A stretch of 64,000 nt of DNA from Loktanella sp. M215 (GTDB lineage Bacteria; Pseudomonadota; Alphaproteobacteria; Rhodobacterales; Rhodobacteraceae). The notes under the pieces are model-generated. The model saw only the letters and a list, made by a program, of their open reading frames with translations. It was not told the origin of the DNA and did no database searches. The stretch is from NCBI RefSeq assembly GCF_021735925.1, contig NZ_WMEA01000001.1:3874001-3938000 (forward strand), read 5' to 3'. Positions 9,515 through 18,598 of the stretch are shown here, in pieces. A program made the position numbers and the translations under genes. Within the stretch, counting starts at the first letter, position 1. Each line of letters begins with the position of its first letter.

Positions 9515-10456
9515 TCAGTACCGGATCCTTGGGTCGAAGAATGAATAGGAGATGTCGATCAGCAGGTTGACCGCCACGTAGATGCCCGCCGTCAGCAGGA
9601 TCATCGCCTGGATCACGGGATAGTCGCGGGCCAAGATCGCATCGACGGTCAGTCGTCCGATGCCGGGGATGTTGAACACGCTTTCCGTGACAACGACGCC
9701 GGAGATCAGCAGCGCGAACCCTGTCCCGATGATCGTCAGGATCGGCACCGCCGCATTGCGCAGGGCATGGCGGAACAGCACGACATTCTCGCGCACACCC
9801 TTGGCCCGCGCCGTGCGGATGTAATCCTCGCCCAGCACCTCCAGCATGGAGGCGCGCGTCATGCGGGCGATGAGCGCGATATAGATCGTGGCCAGGGTCA
9901 GCGAGGGCAGGATGGCGCGGCTGAAGAAGGCGCCAAACCCTTCGGACGGTGACTTGTAGCCTTGCACCGGCACCCATTTCAGGTCGATGGCGAAGATCTG
10001 GATCAGGATGTAGCCGATGACGAAGACCGGCACGGAAAACCCGAGGACCGAGAACGACATCACCAGAAAATCGACCCACGTCCGGTGACGCCACGCGGCA
10101 ATCACCCCCATCGGGACAGCCAGCGCGACCGAGATCACGATCGTCATCAGCGCGATATTCATGGTCGGCCCCAGCCGGTCGGCGATCATGCCCGCCACGG
10201 GTGTATTCGAAAGCAAAGAGGTGCCGAGATTTCCGCGGGCCAACTGCCCCATCCACGTCACGAACTGCGTCAGCAGCGGATCGTTCAGGCCCAGACTGTC
10301 GCGGATCCTTTCCAGCTGTGCAGGGGTCGCGGCATCGCCCGCCAAGATCGCGGCAGGGTCGCCGGGGGTCAGACGCAACAGCAGGAACACGAAGATGGCG
10401 ACGATCACCATCACCGGGATCGTGGCCAGCACGCGCTTCAGGATATAGACGAACAT
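9515..10456 (-). CDS. Peptide-type ABC transporter permease, DppB-like
   Basis: 313-aa inner-membrane permease, DppB family. It opens with the usual FVYILKRVLATIPVMV span followed by RLTPGDPAAILAGDAATP. The EAA-type block is YIRTARAKGVRENVVLFRHALRN, and the family C-terminal DPRIRY is present. The ATG at 10456 has AAGGAG at good spacing; an extension to 10504 would run through the intercistronic hairpin and is unlikely. It is the first permease gene behind the binding-protein gene, from which it is separated by that hairpin. Confidence 0.94.
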   Translation of the reverse strand: MFVYILKRVLATIPVMVIVAIFVFLLLRLTPGDPAAILAGDAATPAQLERIRDSLGLNDPLLTQFVTWMGQLARGNLGTSLLSNTPVAGMIADRLGPTMNIALMTIVISVALAVPMGVIAAWRHRTWVDFLVMSFSVLGFSVPVFVIGYILIQIFAIDLKWVPVQGYKSPSEGFGAFFSRAILPSLTLATIYIALIARMTRASMLEVLGEDYIRTARAKGVRENVVLFRHALRNAAVPILTIIGTGFALLISGVVVTESVFNIPGIGRLTVDAILARDYPVIQAMILLTAGIYVAVNLLIDISYSFFDPRIRY

Positions 10457-10484
10457 GGCCGCAGCTCCTTGGGGGTCGGATGAA

Positions 10485-10506
10485 GGATGCGCCGCGCGGC
10501 GCATCC
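10485..10506 (-). promoter_or_regulatory. Intercistronic perfect palindrome between binding protein and permease genes
   Basis: A 22-base perfect inverted repeat: GGATGCGCCGC followed directly by its complement. In RNA this forms a very stable hairpin with no U-run behind it, so it is not a normal terminator. It lies 11 bases after the binding-protein stop and 28 bases before the DppB ATG. Hairpins at this place in importer operons often protect the 3' end of the binding-protein message and lower expression of the permeases. Confidence 0.65.
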
Positions 10507-10517
10507 TCCGGTGCAGA

Positions 10518-12128
10518 TCACTCTGCGGCTTTGGTCATGTTCCAGAACACCGGCACCGGCGACGGGATCATGTTTTTGATTGTGTTCCGGCGCGCCTGCG
10601 GGATCACGTATTCGCCCATCATCAGGTAATTCACGTTGTCCATGACGTGTGCTTGAATGCGGACCGCGATCTCTTTCTTGGTCGCGTCGTCGCTGGCTGC
10701 GACATATTCGGTGCGCATCGCCTCGATCTCGGGGTCGTCGGGCCAGCCGAACCACGCGTCGTCACCGCGTCCGTTCAGCATCACGTTGACCAAGGGGTCC
10801 GAGATTTCGGGGACCATCCAGTTGGTGAAGAACAGGTTCCAGCCGCCATCCGCAACCGGGCTTTGCATCGCGCGGCGCTGCACGACCGACTGCCAGTCCA
10901 TCGCCTGTAGATCGACCTCGAACCCCGCCTCGCGCAGGGCCTGTGCCGCCACGACAGGCTGGTTGTTCAGGCTGATGACGTCCGTGGGCGCCATCAGAAC
11001 GACGGGCGTGCCATCGTATCCGGCCTCTTCCAGCAGGGCCTTGGCCTTTTCGGGATCGGCGCCGCCGGTCAGCATGTCGGACCCTGCTGGATCGCCCAGC
11101 GGCGTGGAACAGCCGAAGATCGCACCGCAGACGTTGTAGTACTCTGGATCGCCCTGCATCGTCGCCAGCATGGATTCCTGATCCAGCGCCGCCATGGCGG
11201 CCTGCCGTACCAGCTTGTTGTCGAACGGAGGGAACAGGAAATTGGGGCGTCCGATCGTGACGTATCCAAGGTTGTCGCGCTTCTCGACGGTGACGTCGGG
11301 ATTGCCTTCAAGAATTGGCATCAGGTCGATCTGGACTTGTTCCAGATAGTCGATCTCTCCCGCAGACAGGGCGTTCAAGGCGGTCAGCGCATCCGGCATC
11401 GTGGTCCAGACCACCTTGTCGACGTTCACGACCTTGCCGCCCGCCATCCATGACGCGGGCTCGTCGCGGGGCACGTAGTCCGCGAACTTGTCGTAAGTCA
11501 CGGATACGCCGGGCTCATACTCCGCCTCGTTGAACACGAACGGACCGGAGCCCACATATTCAGTGATCGTCTCGTCCGGGGATGTCGCCGCGATCCGGGC
11601 TGGCATGATGAAGGGCGGGACGGCGGATTGCTTGGAAATCACGTCCAGCAGCGGGCCAAAGGGCTTGGACAAGGTCCAGACGATGGTCTTGTCGTCGGGC
11701 GCTGCGATGCTTGTCGTCACGTCCATGATCAGCTGACCACCGGAATCGCGCTTGCCCCACCGCTCCAGCGAGGCGACGACATCGGCCCCGGTCACCGGCG
11801 CGCCGTCGTGGAACATCAGGCCATCGCGCAGGGTGAAGGTATAGGTCAGCCCGTCGTCCGAAATCGCCCAGCTGGCCATCTGCGGCTGCGGGGTAAAGGT
11901 GTCGTCCACCGCCGTCAGCACGTCATAGATCATGTAGCCATGGTCGCGGGTGATGTGGGCGGTCGTGATGACCGGGTCCAGCACGCGCAGGCCAGAGTGC
12001 ATGACCGCTGTGATGGTGGTTTCACCGTCCTGCGCCAGCAGGGCTGCAGGTGTCATCAGGGCCGTTCCGGTCAAAAGGGCAGCGGCAAGGCCGCGGGTGG
12101 TTTTCAGCGTGTGTCGCAATGTCAGCAT
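10518..12128 (-). CDS. Extracellular solute-binding protein, family 5 (DppA/peptide type)
   Basis: 536-aa periplasmic receptor of the importer. A Sec signal peptide covers residues 1-32 with likely cleavage after LLA. The mature protein has the family 5 features: a DPVITTAHITRDHGYMIYD opening, FTLRDGLMFHDGAPVTGADVV, and the later YVTIGRPNFLFPPFDNKLVRQA region. Ligands are usually peptides, but also opines, glycosides or modified amino acids. The start overlaps the M81 peptidase stop by seven bases. The close tie to M81 and M20 hydrolases suggests a peptide or acyl-peptide ligand; the exact ligand cannot be read. Confidence 0.93.
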   Translation of the reverse strand: MLTLRHTLKTTRGLAAALLTGTALMTPAALLAQDGETTITAVMHSGLRVLDPVITTAHITRDHGYMIYDVLTAVDDTFTPQPQMASWAISDDGLTYTFTLRDGLMFHDGAPVTGADVVASLERWGKRDSGGQLIMDVTTSIAAPDDKTIVWTLSKPFGPLLDVISKQSAVPPFIMPARIAATSPDETITEYVGSGPFVFNEAEYEPGVSVTYDKFADYVPRDEPASWMAGGKVVNVDKVVWTTMPDALTALNALSAGEIDYLEQVQIDLMPILEGNPDVTVEKRDNLGYVTIGRPNFLFPPFDNKLVRQAAMAALDQESMLATMQGDPEYYNVCGAIFGCSTPLGDPAGSDMLTGGADPEKAKALLEEAGYDGTPVVLMAPTDVISLNNQPVVAAQALREAGFEVDLQAMDWQSVVQRRAMQSPVADGGWNLFFTNWMVPEISDPLVNVMLNGRGDDAWFGWPDDPEIEAMRTEYVAASDDATKKEIAVRIQAHVMDNVNYLMMGEYVIPQARRNTIKNMIPSPVPVFWNMTKAAE

Positions 12129-13714
12129 GTCTGTTTCCCATGTTGGTTGTCGGTGCTTTGGTGTTGGACCGCGGCGCGCGTGTCGCCGGGATAGGGACGC
12201 GCCGCAGCGGCGCGCGGGGTGGCAAAGGCGGGACCGCCCGGTGACAGCCGCAGACCGTCGCGCAGCCGCGTGAACGGCAGGTCCGCAGGGTCGAAGGGCA
12301 TCGGGCCGGGCGCGCGGGCGATCAGGATCTCCCGCGCGATGGGCGCGAAATCGGCCCGGAAATGGGTGGAACTCTTGACGACGAGGATCGCCTGATCCTC
12401 TGGCACGATACCGACAAAGCGGAGCATCTCGCGATCCGCCATCTGTGCGATGCCCGTCGTTACGACGACCCGCACCCCGCCGATCCGCAGACAGGCAGAC
12501 AGCCCGAGGTTCAGATGCGTGCCGCCGTAATAGGGGCCCGTCGCGTGCAGGGCGCCGTCCGACAGGTGTTCGACCGTGGCCTCGACCTGCACCGGATGAT
12601 CCCCCGGCACGCCCGGATGCCCACCGATGGAGAATCGGGCGACGGCGCCCTGCCCTGCGTTATGGGCTTGTGCCGCAGTGGCGGGATCCACGATCAGGCC
12701 GATGGCCGCATCCTGCGCATCCGCAGCGATGAGGGCCCGCAGCGTTCCCGTCGTGGCCGACACACCACCGGCACCGGGATTGTCCTGCGTGTCGGCGATC
12801 ACGACCGGGCCGCGTCCTGTGCCTCGCGTCATCTCTACCGCCTTGGCTACGGCCTCTGTCGCCGTGTAGGTCACGCTGTCGAACGCCGTCTCTGCTGCCT
12901 CATAGGCCGCGGCGATGGTGTCTGCGGCAAGGTCTGCCGCGGCCTGTGTCGGCGCAAACGCGATCGCGACCGGCCCGCAGTCCGGGATATCCGCCGCCGG
13001 AAACCCCATGAACAGCGAGGCCGTCATCGCCCCCGCCGCCTCGACCTGTGGCAGCATGGCGTAAAGGCCGTCGGCTGGGGCCATATCCGTGGACTGGAAC
13101 GGAATCGGGACAAGGTAAGACATCCGCCGGCAGGCCTTGAACGGCCGCTGTCCTGTCTGCATCAGGGTGTCCAGCAACCGCGCCGCAGCGGCCCCTGTAT
13201 CGGCCATGTCGACGTGGGGATAGGTTCGGAACCCGACGAGGACATCGACCGTTTGAACGAAATCGTCCGAAATGTTGCCGTGCAGATCGAGAGCCGCAGC
13301 AATCGGCACGTCGGGCCCGACCACGGCACGGACACGCCGCGCGATCTCGCCTTCACCGTCGTCCACGTGCTCCACGACCATCGCCCCGTGCAGATCGAGA
13401 AACACGCCGTCCAGCGGCCCGGCGGCGGCAATGCCCGCCACGATCTCTGCCGCGATCATCTCGAACGCCTCGCGTGTCACACGCGCGGACGGAATCGCCC
13501 CTGCCCAAAGGATGGGCTTTACGTCCCACCCGCGTGCCGCAGCCACTGACAAGGCACCCGACATGCCAAGGTTCACGCCGGCAAAGGCGGGAATCATCGC
13601 CGCCCCGCGTGTCATCGGGACATAGCCACCCCCGTTCCGGAAGGCAGCCATATCCGCGAGGTTCGGGGCAAAGGTGTTGGTTTCATGAAGGAAACCCGCA
13701 ACTGCAACTCTCAT
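12122..13714 (-). CDS. M81 family metallopeptidase (MlrC/microcystinase C-like)
   Basis: 530-aa zinc-dependent hydrolase of the M81 (MlrC) family. The N-terminus VAVAGFLHETNTFAP carries the conserved HETNTF motif; FLDLHGAMV supplies the second metal-binding Asp/His pair. DTQDNPGAGGVSATT and the C-terminal VKSSTHFRADF block are also family signatures. MlrC cleaves linearised microcystin, but most family members sit beside Dpp transporters in proteobacteria and act on unknown peptides. No signal peptide. AAAAGGACC precedes the ATG at 13714. It is the promoter-proximal gene of the operon and is divergent from an IclR regulator that probably controls it. Confidence 0.9.
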   Translation of the reverse strand: MRVAVAGFLHETNTFAPNLADMAAFRNGGGYVPMTRGAAMIPAFAGVNLGMSGALSVAAARGWDVKPILWAGAIPSARVTREAFEMIAAEIVAGIAAAGPLDGVFLDLHGAMVVEHVDDGEGEIARRVRAVVGPDVPIAAALDLHGNISDDFVQTVDVLVGFRTYPHVDMADTGAAAARLLDTLMQTGQRPFKACRRMSYLVPIPFQSTDMAPADGLYAMLPQVEAAGAMTASLFMGFPAADIPDCGPVAIAFAPTQAAADLAADTIAAAYEAAETAFDSVTYTATEAVAKAVEMTRGTGRGPVVIADTQDNPGAGGVSATTGTLRALIAADAQDAAIGLIVDPATAAQAHNAGQGAVARFSIGGHPGVPGDHPVQVEATVEHLSDGALHATGPYYGGTHLNLGLSACLRIGGVRVVVTTGIAQMADREMLRFVGIVPEDQAILVVKSSTHFRADFAPIAREILIARAPGPMPFDPADLPFTRLRDGLRLSPGGPAFATPRAAAARPYPGDTRAAVQHQSTDNQHGKQTC

Positions 13715-13762
13715 GGCGGTCCTTTTGCGCGTTTCTGGCGACCCGTTTCGACGCTACGTCCC

Positions 13763-13799
13763 GTATCGCAAGTATTGCCTGACGATACACTCGTAGTGT
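13763..13799. promoter_or_regulatory. Candidate IclR operator, two overlapping inverted repeats
   Basis: In the 134-bp gap between the M81 gene and iclR there is GTATCG (13763-13768) facing CGATAC (13783-13788), and directly beside it ACACT-CGT-AGTGT (13787-13799). IclR proteins usually bind such palindromes in divergent promoters next to their own gene. Assignment is inference. Confidence 0.4.
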
Positions 13800-13848
13800 T
13801 GTATGATGCTAGAGATGTGATTGACCCATCGTCAACCCGGAGGATCGG

Positions 13849-14658
13849 ATGACCGGAATTCTACGCGCAGATCCATCGAAACCGATCAATTTTCAGGCAG
13901 ACGACGACCGTCTGTTCGTCAGATCGGCAGCGCGTGCCATGCATGTCCTCAGCGCGTTCCACCATGCCAGTGGCCCGCTCAGCCTGTCAGAGATTGCAAC
14001 CAGGGCCGCGATCGACCGGTCCGCGGCGCAGCGGCTGGTGCATACTCTCATGACATTGGGGTACATCCGGCGCAGCGCCGACGATCGCGGGTATTTGCCC
14101 GGCCTCAGGTTGCTGGATCACACGCTTGACATCCTGCGGCTGGATCCGGTGGTGCAGAAGGCGACGCCGGTGCTGCTGGAATTGCGCAAGAACATCAGAG
14201 AGCGTGTGGACTTCAGCCTCTACGATGAAACGCGGCTGATCTATGCGCTGCGGATGCAAAGCAAGCGCGAGACCTTTTACGCAACCCTCGTCGGGCACAG
14301 TGTGCCCACCTTCTGCACCGCCGGCGGGCGGGCGGTTCTGGCAAAACTGCCGGACGCAGAGGCGCAAGAGATCATCCTCCACACGCCACTGCACCGATAC
14401 ACCGCAATGACATTGACCGATCCGGACAGCGTGATGGCGCAGGTCAGGGTCGCCCGCACCGACGGCTTTGCTGTCGTCGTCGATGAATTCGTACAGGGCG
14501 AGGTCGCCGTCGGCGTGGCAATCACCGGACGGGACGGCCGGCCGCTGGCCGCGATCCATGTGGCCGGATCGCTGGCGGAATGGACGCCGCAGGATTTCGT
14601 CGGCAAAGCCTCTCCCATGGCGATGGAGGCGGCCCGGGCGATCATGGGCGGACTGTGA
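13849..14658 (+). CDS. IclR family transcriptional regulator
   Basis: 269-aa regulator. The N-terminal winged helix-turn-helix is at about residues 24-85, with LSEIATRAAIDRSAAQRLVHTLMTLGYIRR as recognition region, followed by the IclR effector-binding domain including VGHSVPTFCTAGGRAVLA. A strong GGAGG precedes the ATG at 13849. It is divergent from the M81/Dpp operon, which it probably represses or activates in response to an imported metabolite. A MetX-like hydrolase lies 103 bp downstream and may share the transcript. Confidence 0.93.
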   Translation: MTGILRADPSKPINFQADDDRLFVRSAARAMHVLSAFHHASGPLSLSEIATRAAIDRSAAQRLVHTLMTLGYIRRSADDRGYLPGLRLLDHTLDILRLDPVVQKATPVLLELRKNIRERVDFSLYDETRLIYALRMQSKRETFYATLVGHSVPTFCTAGGRAVLAKLPDAEAQEIILHTPLHRYTAMTLTDPDSVMAQVRVARTDGFAVVVDEFVQGEVAVGVAITGRDGRPLAAIHVAGSLAEWTPQDFVGKASPMAMEAARAIMGGL

Positions 14659-14761
14659 TCGGGGTCGCGCGGCAGGATTGTCCCTTGCTTTCCGTGTGGG
14701 CAGCCTCAACCTGAGGCGAGACGTGCGATTCATTTCAGCCCCCTTTACCCTGCGAGGCCCT

Positions 14762-15796
14762 ATGACAACTGTGGATTACGACATCTTCGAGATCACGGAC
14801 CTACGCCTGCAACGGGGAATCACCCTGCCGCGGGCGCAGCTTGCCTACAAGACCTATGGCCGTCTGGCGCAGGACAAGTCCAACGTCATTCTTTACCCGA
14901 CATCCTACGGGGCGCAGCACGTCGATACCGAATGGCTGATCGGGCCGGGCCGCGTGCTGGATCCCGACGACTGGTTCATCGTCATCCCCAACATGTTCGG
15001 CAACGGCCTGTCCACATCGCCCTCCACCATCGACGCCCCCTTCGGTAAGGACCGGTATCCCACATTCACTCATTGGGACAATGTTCACGCCCAGCGCCGC
15101 CTGCTGGAAGAGGTGTTCGGCGTCACGCGACTGGCGATGATCTACGGCTGGTCGATGGGGGCGCAGCAGGCGCTGCACTGGGGCGCGATTTTTCCCGATC
15201 AGGTCGAACGCATCTGCGCAGTCTGTGGATCGGCGCGCACCTCGATCCACAATCAGGTCTTTCTGCAAGGCGTCCGCGCGACGCTGACCGGCGATCCGTC
15301 CTGGCGCGGCGATCATTTCGCGGATCATCCTGTGCGCGGTCTGCGCGCGATGGGGCGGGTTTATGCCGGCTGGGCCATGTCGCAGGCTTTCTACCGCGAA
15401 CGGCTCTATGAACGGGTGGGTTACGGCTCGCTCGAGGATTTCCTCGTCCGCTCTTGGGAGGCGAATTTCCTGCGCCGCGATGCCCACGATCTGCTGGCCA
15501 GCCTGGACACCTGGATGACCTCGGACATCTCTGACAACGCGATATTTGACGGCAACCTTGAACGGGCGCTGAACGCGATCACGGCCCGTTCGGTCATCAT
15601 GCCGTCGCGGACCGACCTTTATTTCACGCCAGAAGACAGCGCCTTGGAAACGGCAATGATGCCAAACGCCGCGTTCCGTCCGCTTGAATCGATCTGGGGG
15701 CATCGTGCCGGCAATCCGAGCCTCAATCCTGAGGACGAGGCCGTCTTGCGAACCGCCGTCGCCGACCTGCTGAATAGCAGCCCCTCAGCTGATTAG
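14762..15796 (+). CDS. Alpha/beta hydrolase, homoserine O-acetyltransferase-like
   Basis: 344-aa alpha/beta-hydrolase of the MetX-like family. The oxyanion region is YPTSYGAQHVDTEWLIGPG; the nucleophile elbow is GWSMGAQQALHW (Ser in the motif). The acid Asp is in SRTDLYFTPED and the His in IWGHRAGNPSLN. MetX proteins acetylate homoserine or serine, but many paralogues near catabolic genes are plain esterases or lipases. The ATG at 14762 gives the family N-terminus; upstream frame lies inside iclR. No complete MetX active-site comparison could be done, so acyltransferase versus hydrolase is open. Confidence 0.85.
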   Translation: MTTVDYDIFEITDLRLQRGITLPRAQLAYKTYGRLAQDKSNVILYPTSYGAQHVDTEWLIGPGRVLDPDDWFIVIPNMFGNGLSTSPSTIDAPFGKDRYPTFTHWDNVHAQRRLLEEVFGVTRLAMIYGWSMGAQQALHWGAIFPDQVERICAVCGSARTSIHNQVFLQGVRATLTGDPSWRGDHFADHPVRGLRAMGRVYAGWAMSQAFYRERLYERVGYGSLEDFLVRSWEANFLRRDAHDLLASLDTWMTSDISDNAIFDGNLERALNAITARSVIMPSRTDLYFTPEDSALETAMMPNAAFRPLESIWGHRAGNPSLNPEDEAVLRTAVADLLNSSPSAD

Positions 15797-15818
15797 GCAT
15801 GAACCGCCTTGGCTTTGC

Positions 15819-15866
15819 GCACGGGCACGGGCACGGCCACGGGCACGGGCACGGGCACGGGCACGA
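15819..15866. repeat. Hexanucleotide tandem repeat (GCACGG)x8
   Basis: Eight consecutive six-base units of GCACGG; the fourth starts with C and the last ends with A, the others are identical. It lies in the 152-bp convergent gap between the MetX-like gene and the BASS transporter gene, 23 bases after the stop. Hexamers do not shift frame if translated, but no gene covers it. Likely slippage-prone. Confidence 0.9.
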
Positions 15867-15948
15867 CAATGAAGGGCAGTTTACGTCATGTCGCAAGTCA
15901 GCGGTCGCCGACGGCCGCTGACAAAGCCAAATCAGCAAAGACGCAAGG

Positions 15949-16947
15949 TCAGGATGCCGGCAAGACTGATTCATCGCGGGCGTCTGCCAGTGCCTGCGAT
16001 TTGCGCTGCGCCACGAGTGCGCAGACAAAAAGCTGCGTCAGATGGTAAAGCATCAGCGGCAGCACAGTCGCCCCCAGCGTCGCGGCGGGCACCAGGGCCG
16101 TGGCGATCGGCAGACCACTGGCCAGGCTCTTGGTCGATCCGCAAAAGAACAGGACGGCGCGATCCTCGTCCGGCAATCCCAGGGCGCGGCCGGTAAAGGT
16201 CATGATCCCCATCGCCAAAGCAAGAAACAGCACCACCACACCGTAAAGCAGGATCAGGCTGGTCCCCGGAATGGCGTACCACAGGCCCGAGACGGTCCCC
16301 GCGCTGAACGCCGAATAGACGATCAGCAAAATCGCGCCACGGTCGACCAGCAACGTCGCCGCCTTGTGCCGCTTGACCAGATCACCGACGATGGGGCGCG
16401 AGATCTGGCCGATGACGAAGGGCAGCAGGATCTGCAATGCGATTTTCACCACTGCGGCACCACTGATCGCCCCGCCGCCCTGATGCAGGAACACGGCCAC
16501 CAGCGCGGGTGTCAGGACCACGCCGATCAGGTTGGAAAAGGACGCGGCACAGATCGCCGCCGGCACGTTGCCCCCCGCCATGCCGGTAAAGGCGATCGAC
16601 GACTGGATGGTGGACGGCAGCACCGCCAGAAAGATCAGGCCAAACGTCAGGTCCGGCCCTAACACACCGCCAAACATGAAGGCGAAGGCCAGTCCAAGCA
16701 AGGGGAACAGCAGGTAGGTCGCAGCGAAGGTCAGCCCCTGCAGTCGCCAGTTCAGCATCCCAGACCGGATGGACGCCGCGTCAAGCTTGGCCCCGTAAAG
16801 AAAGAACAGCAGCGCCACGGCCCAGAATGTGATCTGCTTCAACACGTCGGCTGCCACACCCTGCACCGGCAGGACCAGGCCGATGACCACCGTGGCAATC
16901 AGCAGAAGCATGTAGGTGTCGATGCCAAGGCGTCTGAGGTAGGTCAT
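15949..16947 (-). CDS. Bile acid:sodium symporter (BASS) family transporter
   Basis: 332-aa membrane protein of about ten spans in the BASS/SBF fold. It begins YLRRLGIDTYMLLLIATVVIGLVLP. The fourth-helix region LPSTIQSSIAFTGMAGGNVPAAICAASFSN is diagnostic of the prokaryotic YfeH-like subfamily, and LFFCGSTKSLASGLPIATALV matches the second crossover. Such proteins are sodium-coupled carriers of organic anions. The ATG at 16947 removes an unlikely 38-residue extension overlapping the GGT gene. It is last in the operon behind the gamma-glutamyltransferase; it might export a product or import an acid. Confidence 0.9.
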   Translation of the reverse strand: MTYLRRLGIDTYMLLLIATVVIGLVLPVQGVAADVLKQITFWAVALLFFLYGAKLDAASIRSGMLNWRLQGLTFAATYLLFPLLGLAFAFMFGGVLGPDLTFGLIFLAVLPSTIQSSIAFTGMAGGNVPAAICAASFSNLIGVVLTPALVAVFLHQGGGAISGAAVVKIALQILLPFVIGQISRPIVGDLVKRHKAATLLVDRGAILLIVYSAFSAGTVSGLWYAIPGTSLILLYGVVVLFLALAMGIMTFTGRALGLPDEDRAVLFFCGSTKSLASGLPIATALVPAATLGATVLPLMLYHLTQLFVCALVAQRKSQALADARDESVLPAS

Positions 16948-17017
16948 ATGTCCATCCGGCAGTTTGGTTTGCGGTGTCTCACGTTTCGTCTTTCGCCGCC
17001 AGTGCGCTGCGACAAGA

Positions 17018-18598
17018 TCAGTATCCCAGCGCCATACCGTCTTTTCGGCTGTCCGATCCACCCTCCAGCAGACCTTCCGTCATCCGGATCGCCTGACTGC
17101 CACCGATGGGGGATGCCACGAGCTTGATCGCATGGCCCCGTGCGCCGAGTGCCGTGCGGGTCTCCTCGGGCAATGTCGGCTCTACCTCCAGCACCCCGCC
17201 AAAGGCAAAAGTTCGGGGGGCATCCATCGCGGCCTGCAGGGACATGCCATGGTCGATGATGTTGGACAGGAACGTCGCATGTCCGGCGGCCTGATAATGC
17301 CCCCCCATGACACCGAAGGGCATTTCGACCCGGCCATCCTTTGACAGCATCGCCGGGATGATCGTGTGCATCGGACGTTTGCCCGGTGCGATGGCGTTCG
17401 GATGTCCCGGGATCAGGCGGAAGGACGATCCGCGACTGTGGAACAACACGCCCGTGGCGGGATCAAGACGGGTCGATCCGAACCCGTTGAAGATCGAATT
17501 GATCAGCGAGATCGCATTCCCGGCCTCGTCCACGACACAGAGGTAGACGGTGTCCTTGTGCTCTGGCTCGTCCCACAAGGCCGGCGGCAGGGCGCGGTCC
17601 ATGTCGATGCGGGCCCGCAGGGTCGTGATGACAGCGTCCGACAGCAGCGTCTCTGCCAGATCGCCGCACTCGCCCGGATCGGCCATCAGCGAATCGCGGT
17701 GATGATAGGCGAGCTTTGTCGCCTCGGCGTGCAGGTGGATACGGTCGACCTCTGACATCGTGGCGATGTCGAAGCCTTCCATGATCCGCAGGATCACGAG
17801 GGCCGCCAGCCCCTGCCCGTTCGGCGGACATTCGTGCACGTCGTAACCACGGTAGGACGCCTGGATCGGTGTCACCCAATGCGCAGCGTCCGCGCCCGCG
17901 GCAAAATCCGCGGTCGTGTGAAAGCCGCCGAGGGATTGCAGGTAAGCCACCATACGGGCGGCCGTGTCATCCTTGTAAAACCCGTCCGCACCCTGCGCCG
18001 CGATCTCGCGCAAACGGTCAGCCAACAGAGGCTGGGCATGGCGCTCTCCGACCTGCGGTGCGCGGCCATTGGGCAGGAACAGGGCTGCCGCATTAGCATC
18101 GCCCGCGACGAAATCGACATGGGCCGCCCAGTCCTTTGCGACGCGCGGCGTGATCCGGTAGCCGTCCGCAGCGTAGCCGATGGCACGGGCAAAGATGCGG
18201 TCCAACGGCAGGCTGCCGTGATCGCCGTGCAGCCGGCACCAGCCGGAGATCGCGCCGGGGATGGTCACCGCATGCGGGCTCGTCTTGGGAATCTCGTCCA
18301 TCAGACCCGCCGCATTCAGCGCGGCGATGGTGGCCCCGGCAGGTGCGCGACCCGAGGCGTTCAGGGCCTTCACCGCGCCACCGGCGGGGGCATAAAGGGC
18401 AAAGCAATCCCCGCCGATCCCGGTCATCAGCGGATCGACGACACATTGCACCGCAACCGCAGCCAGTGCCGCATCGACGGCGTTTCCACCCGCCGACAGA
18501 ATGTCGAGGCCAGCGGCCGTGGACAATGGATGAGAGGTCGCAACCATTGCCCGCCCCGAAAACGTGGAGGGGCGGCGGGCAGAGAAGAAGTCATGCAT
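17018..18598 (-). CDS. Gamma-glutamyltransferase family protein
   Basis: 526-aa Ntn-hydrolase of the GGT family. ATSHPLSTAAGLDILSAGGNAVDAALA is the standard N-terminus. DTVYLCVVDEAGNAISLINSIF near residue 350 holds the Thr expected to become the nucleophile after autocleavage. GVMGGHYQAAGHA matches the small-subunit GGQ-type block. No signal peptide is visible, unlike periplasmic GGT, which points to the cytoplasmic YwrD-like branch. It starts within the last eight bases of the ATPase gene. With a peptide importer upstream, a gamma-glutamyl compound or glutathione-like substrate is plausible, though this subfamily also contains acylases and oxamate-amidohydrolase-type enzymes. Confidence 0.9.
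   Translation of the reverse strand: MHDFFSARRPSTFSGRAMVATSHPLSTAAGLDILSAGGNAVDAALAAVAVQCVVDPLMTGIGGDCFALYAPAGGAVKALNASGRAPAGATIAALNAAGLMDEIPKTSPHAVTIPGAISGWCRLHGDHGSLPLDRIFARAIGYAADGYRITPRVAKDWAAHVDFVAGDANAAALFLPNGRAPQVGERHAQPLLADRLREIAAQGADGFYKDDTAARMVAYLQSLGGFHTTADFAAGADAAHWVTPIQASYRGYDVHECPPNGQGLAALVILRIMEGFDIATMSEVDRIHLHAEATKLAYHHRDSLMADPGECGDLAETLLSDAVITTLRARIDMDRALPPALWDEPEHKDTVYLCVVDEAGNAISLINSIFNGFGSTRLDPATGVLFHSRGSSFRLIPGHPNAIAPGKRPMHTIIPAMLSKDGRVEMPFGVMGGHYQAAGHATFLSNIIDHGMSLQAAMDAPRTFAFGGVLEVEPTLPEETRTALGARGHAIKLVASPIGGSQAIRMTEGLLEGGSDSRKDGMALGY

Noticed and set aside
15809..16048. Small plus-strand frame with a Thr-Gly repeat encoded by the GCACGG array
   Set aside because: No ribosome site, low complexity only, and it runs into the 3' end of the BASS gene on the other strand.
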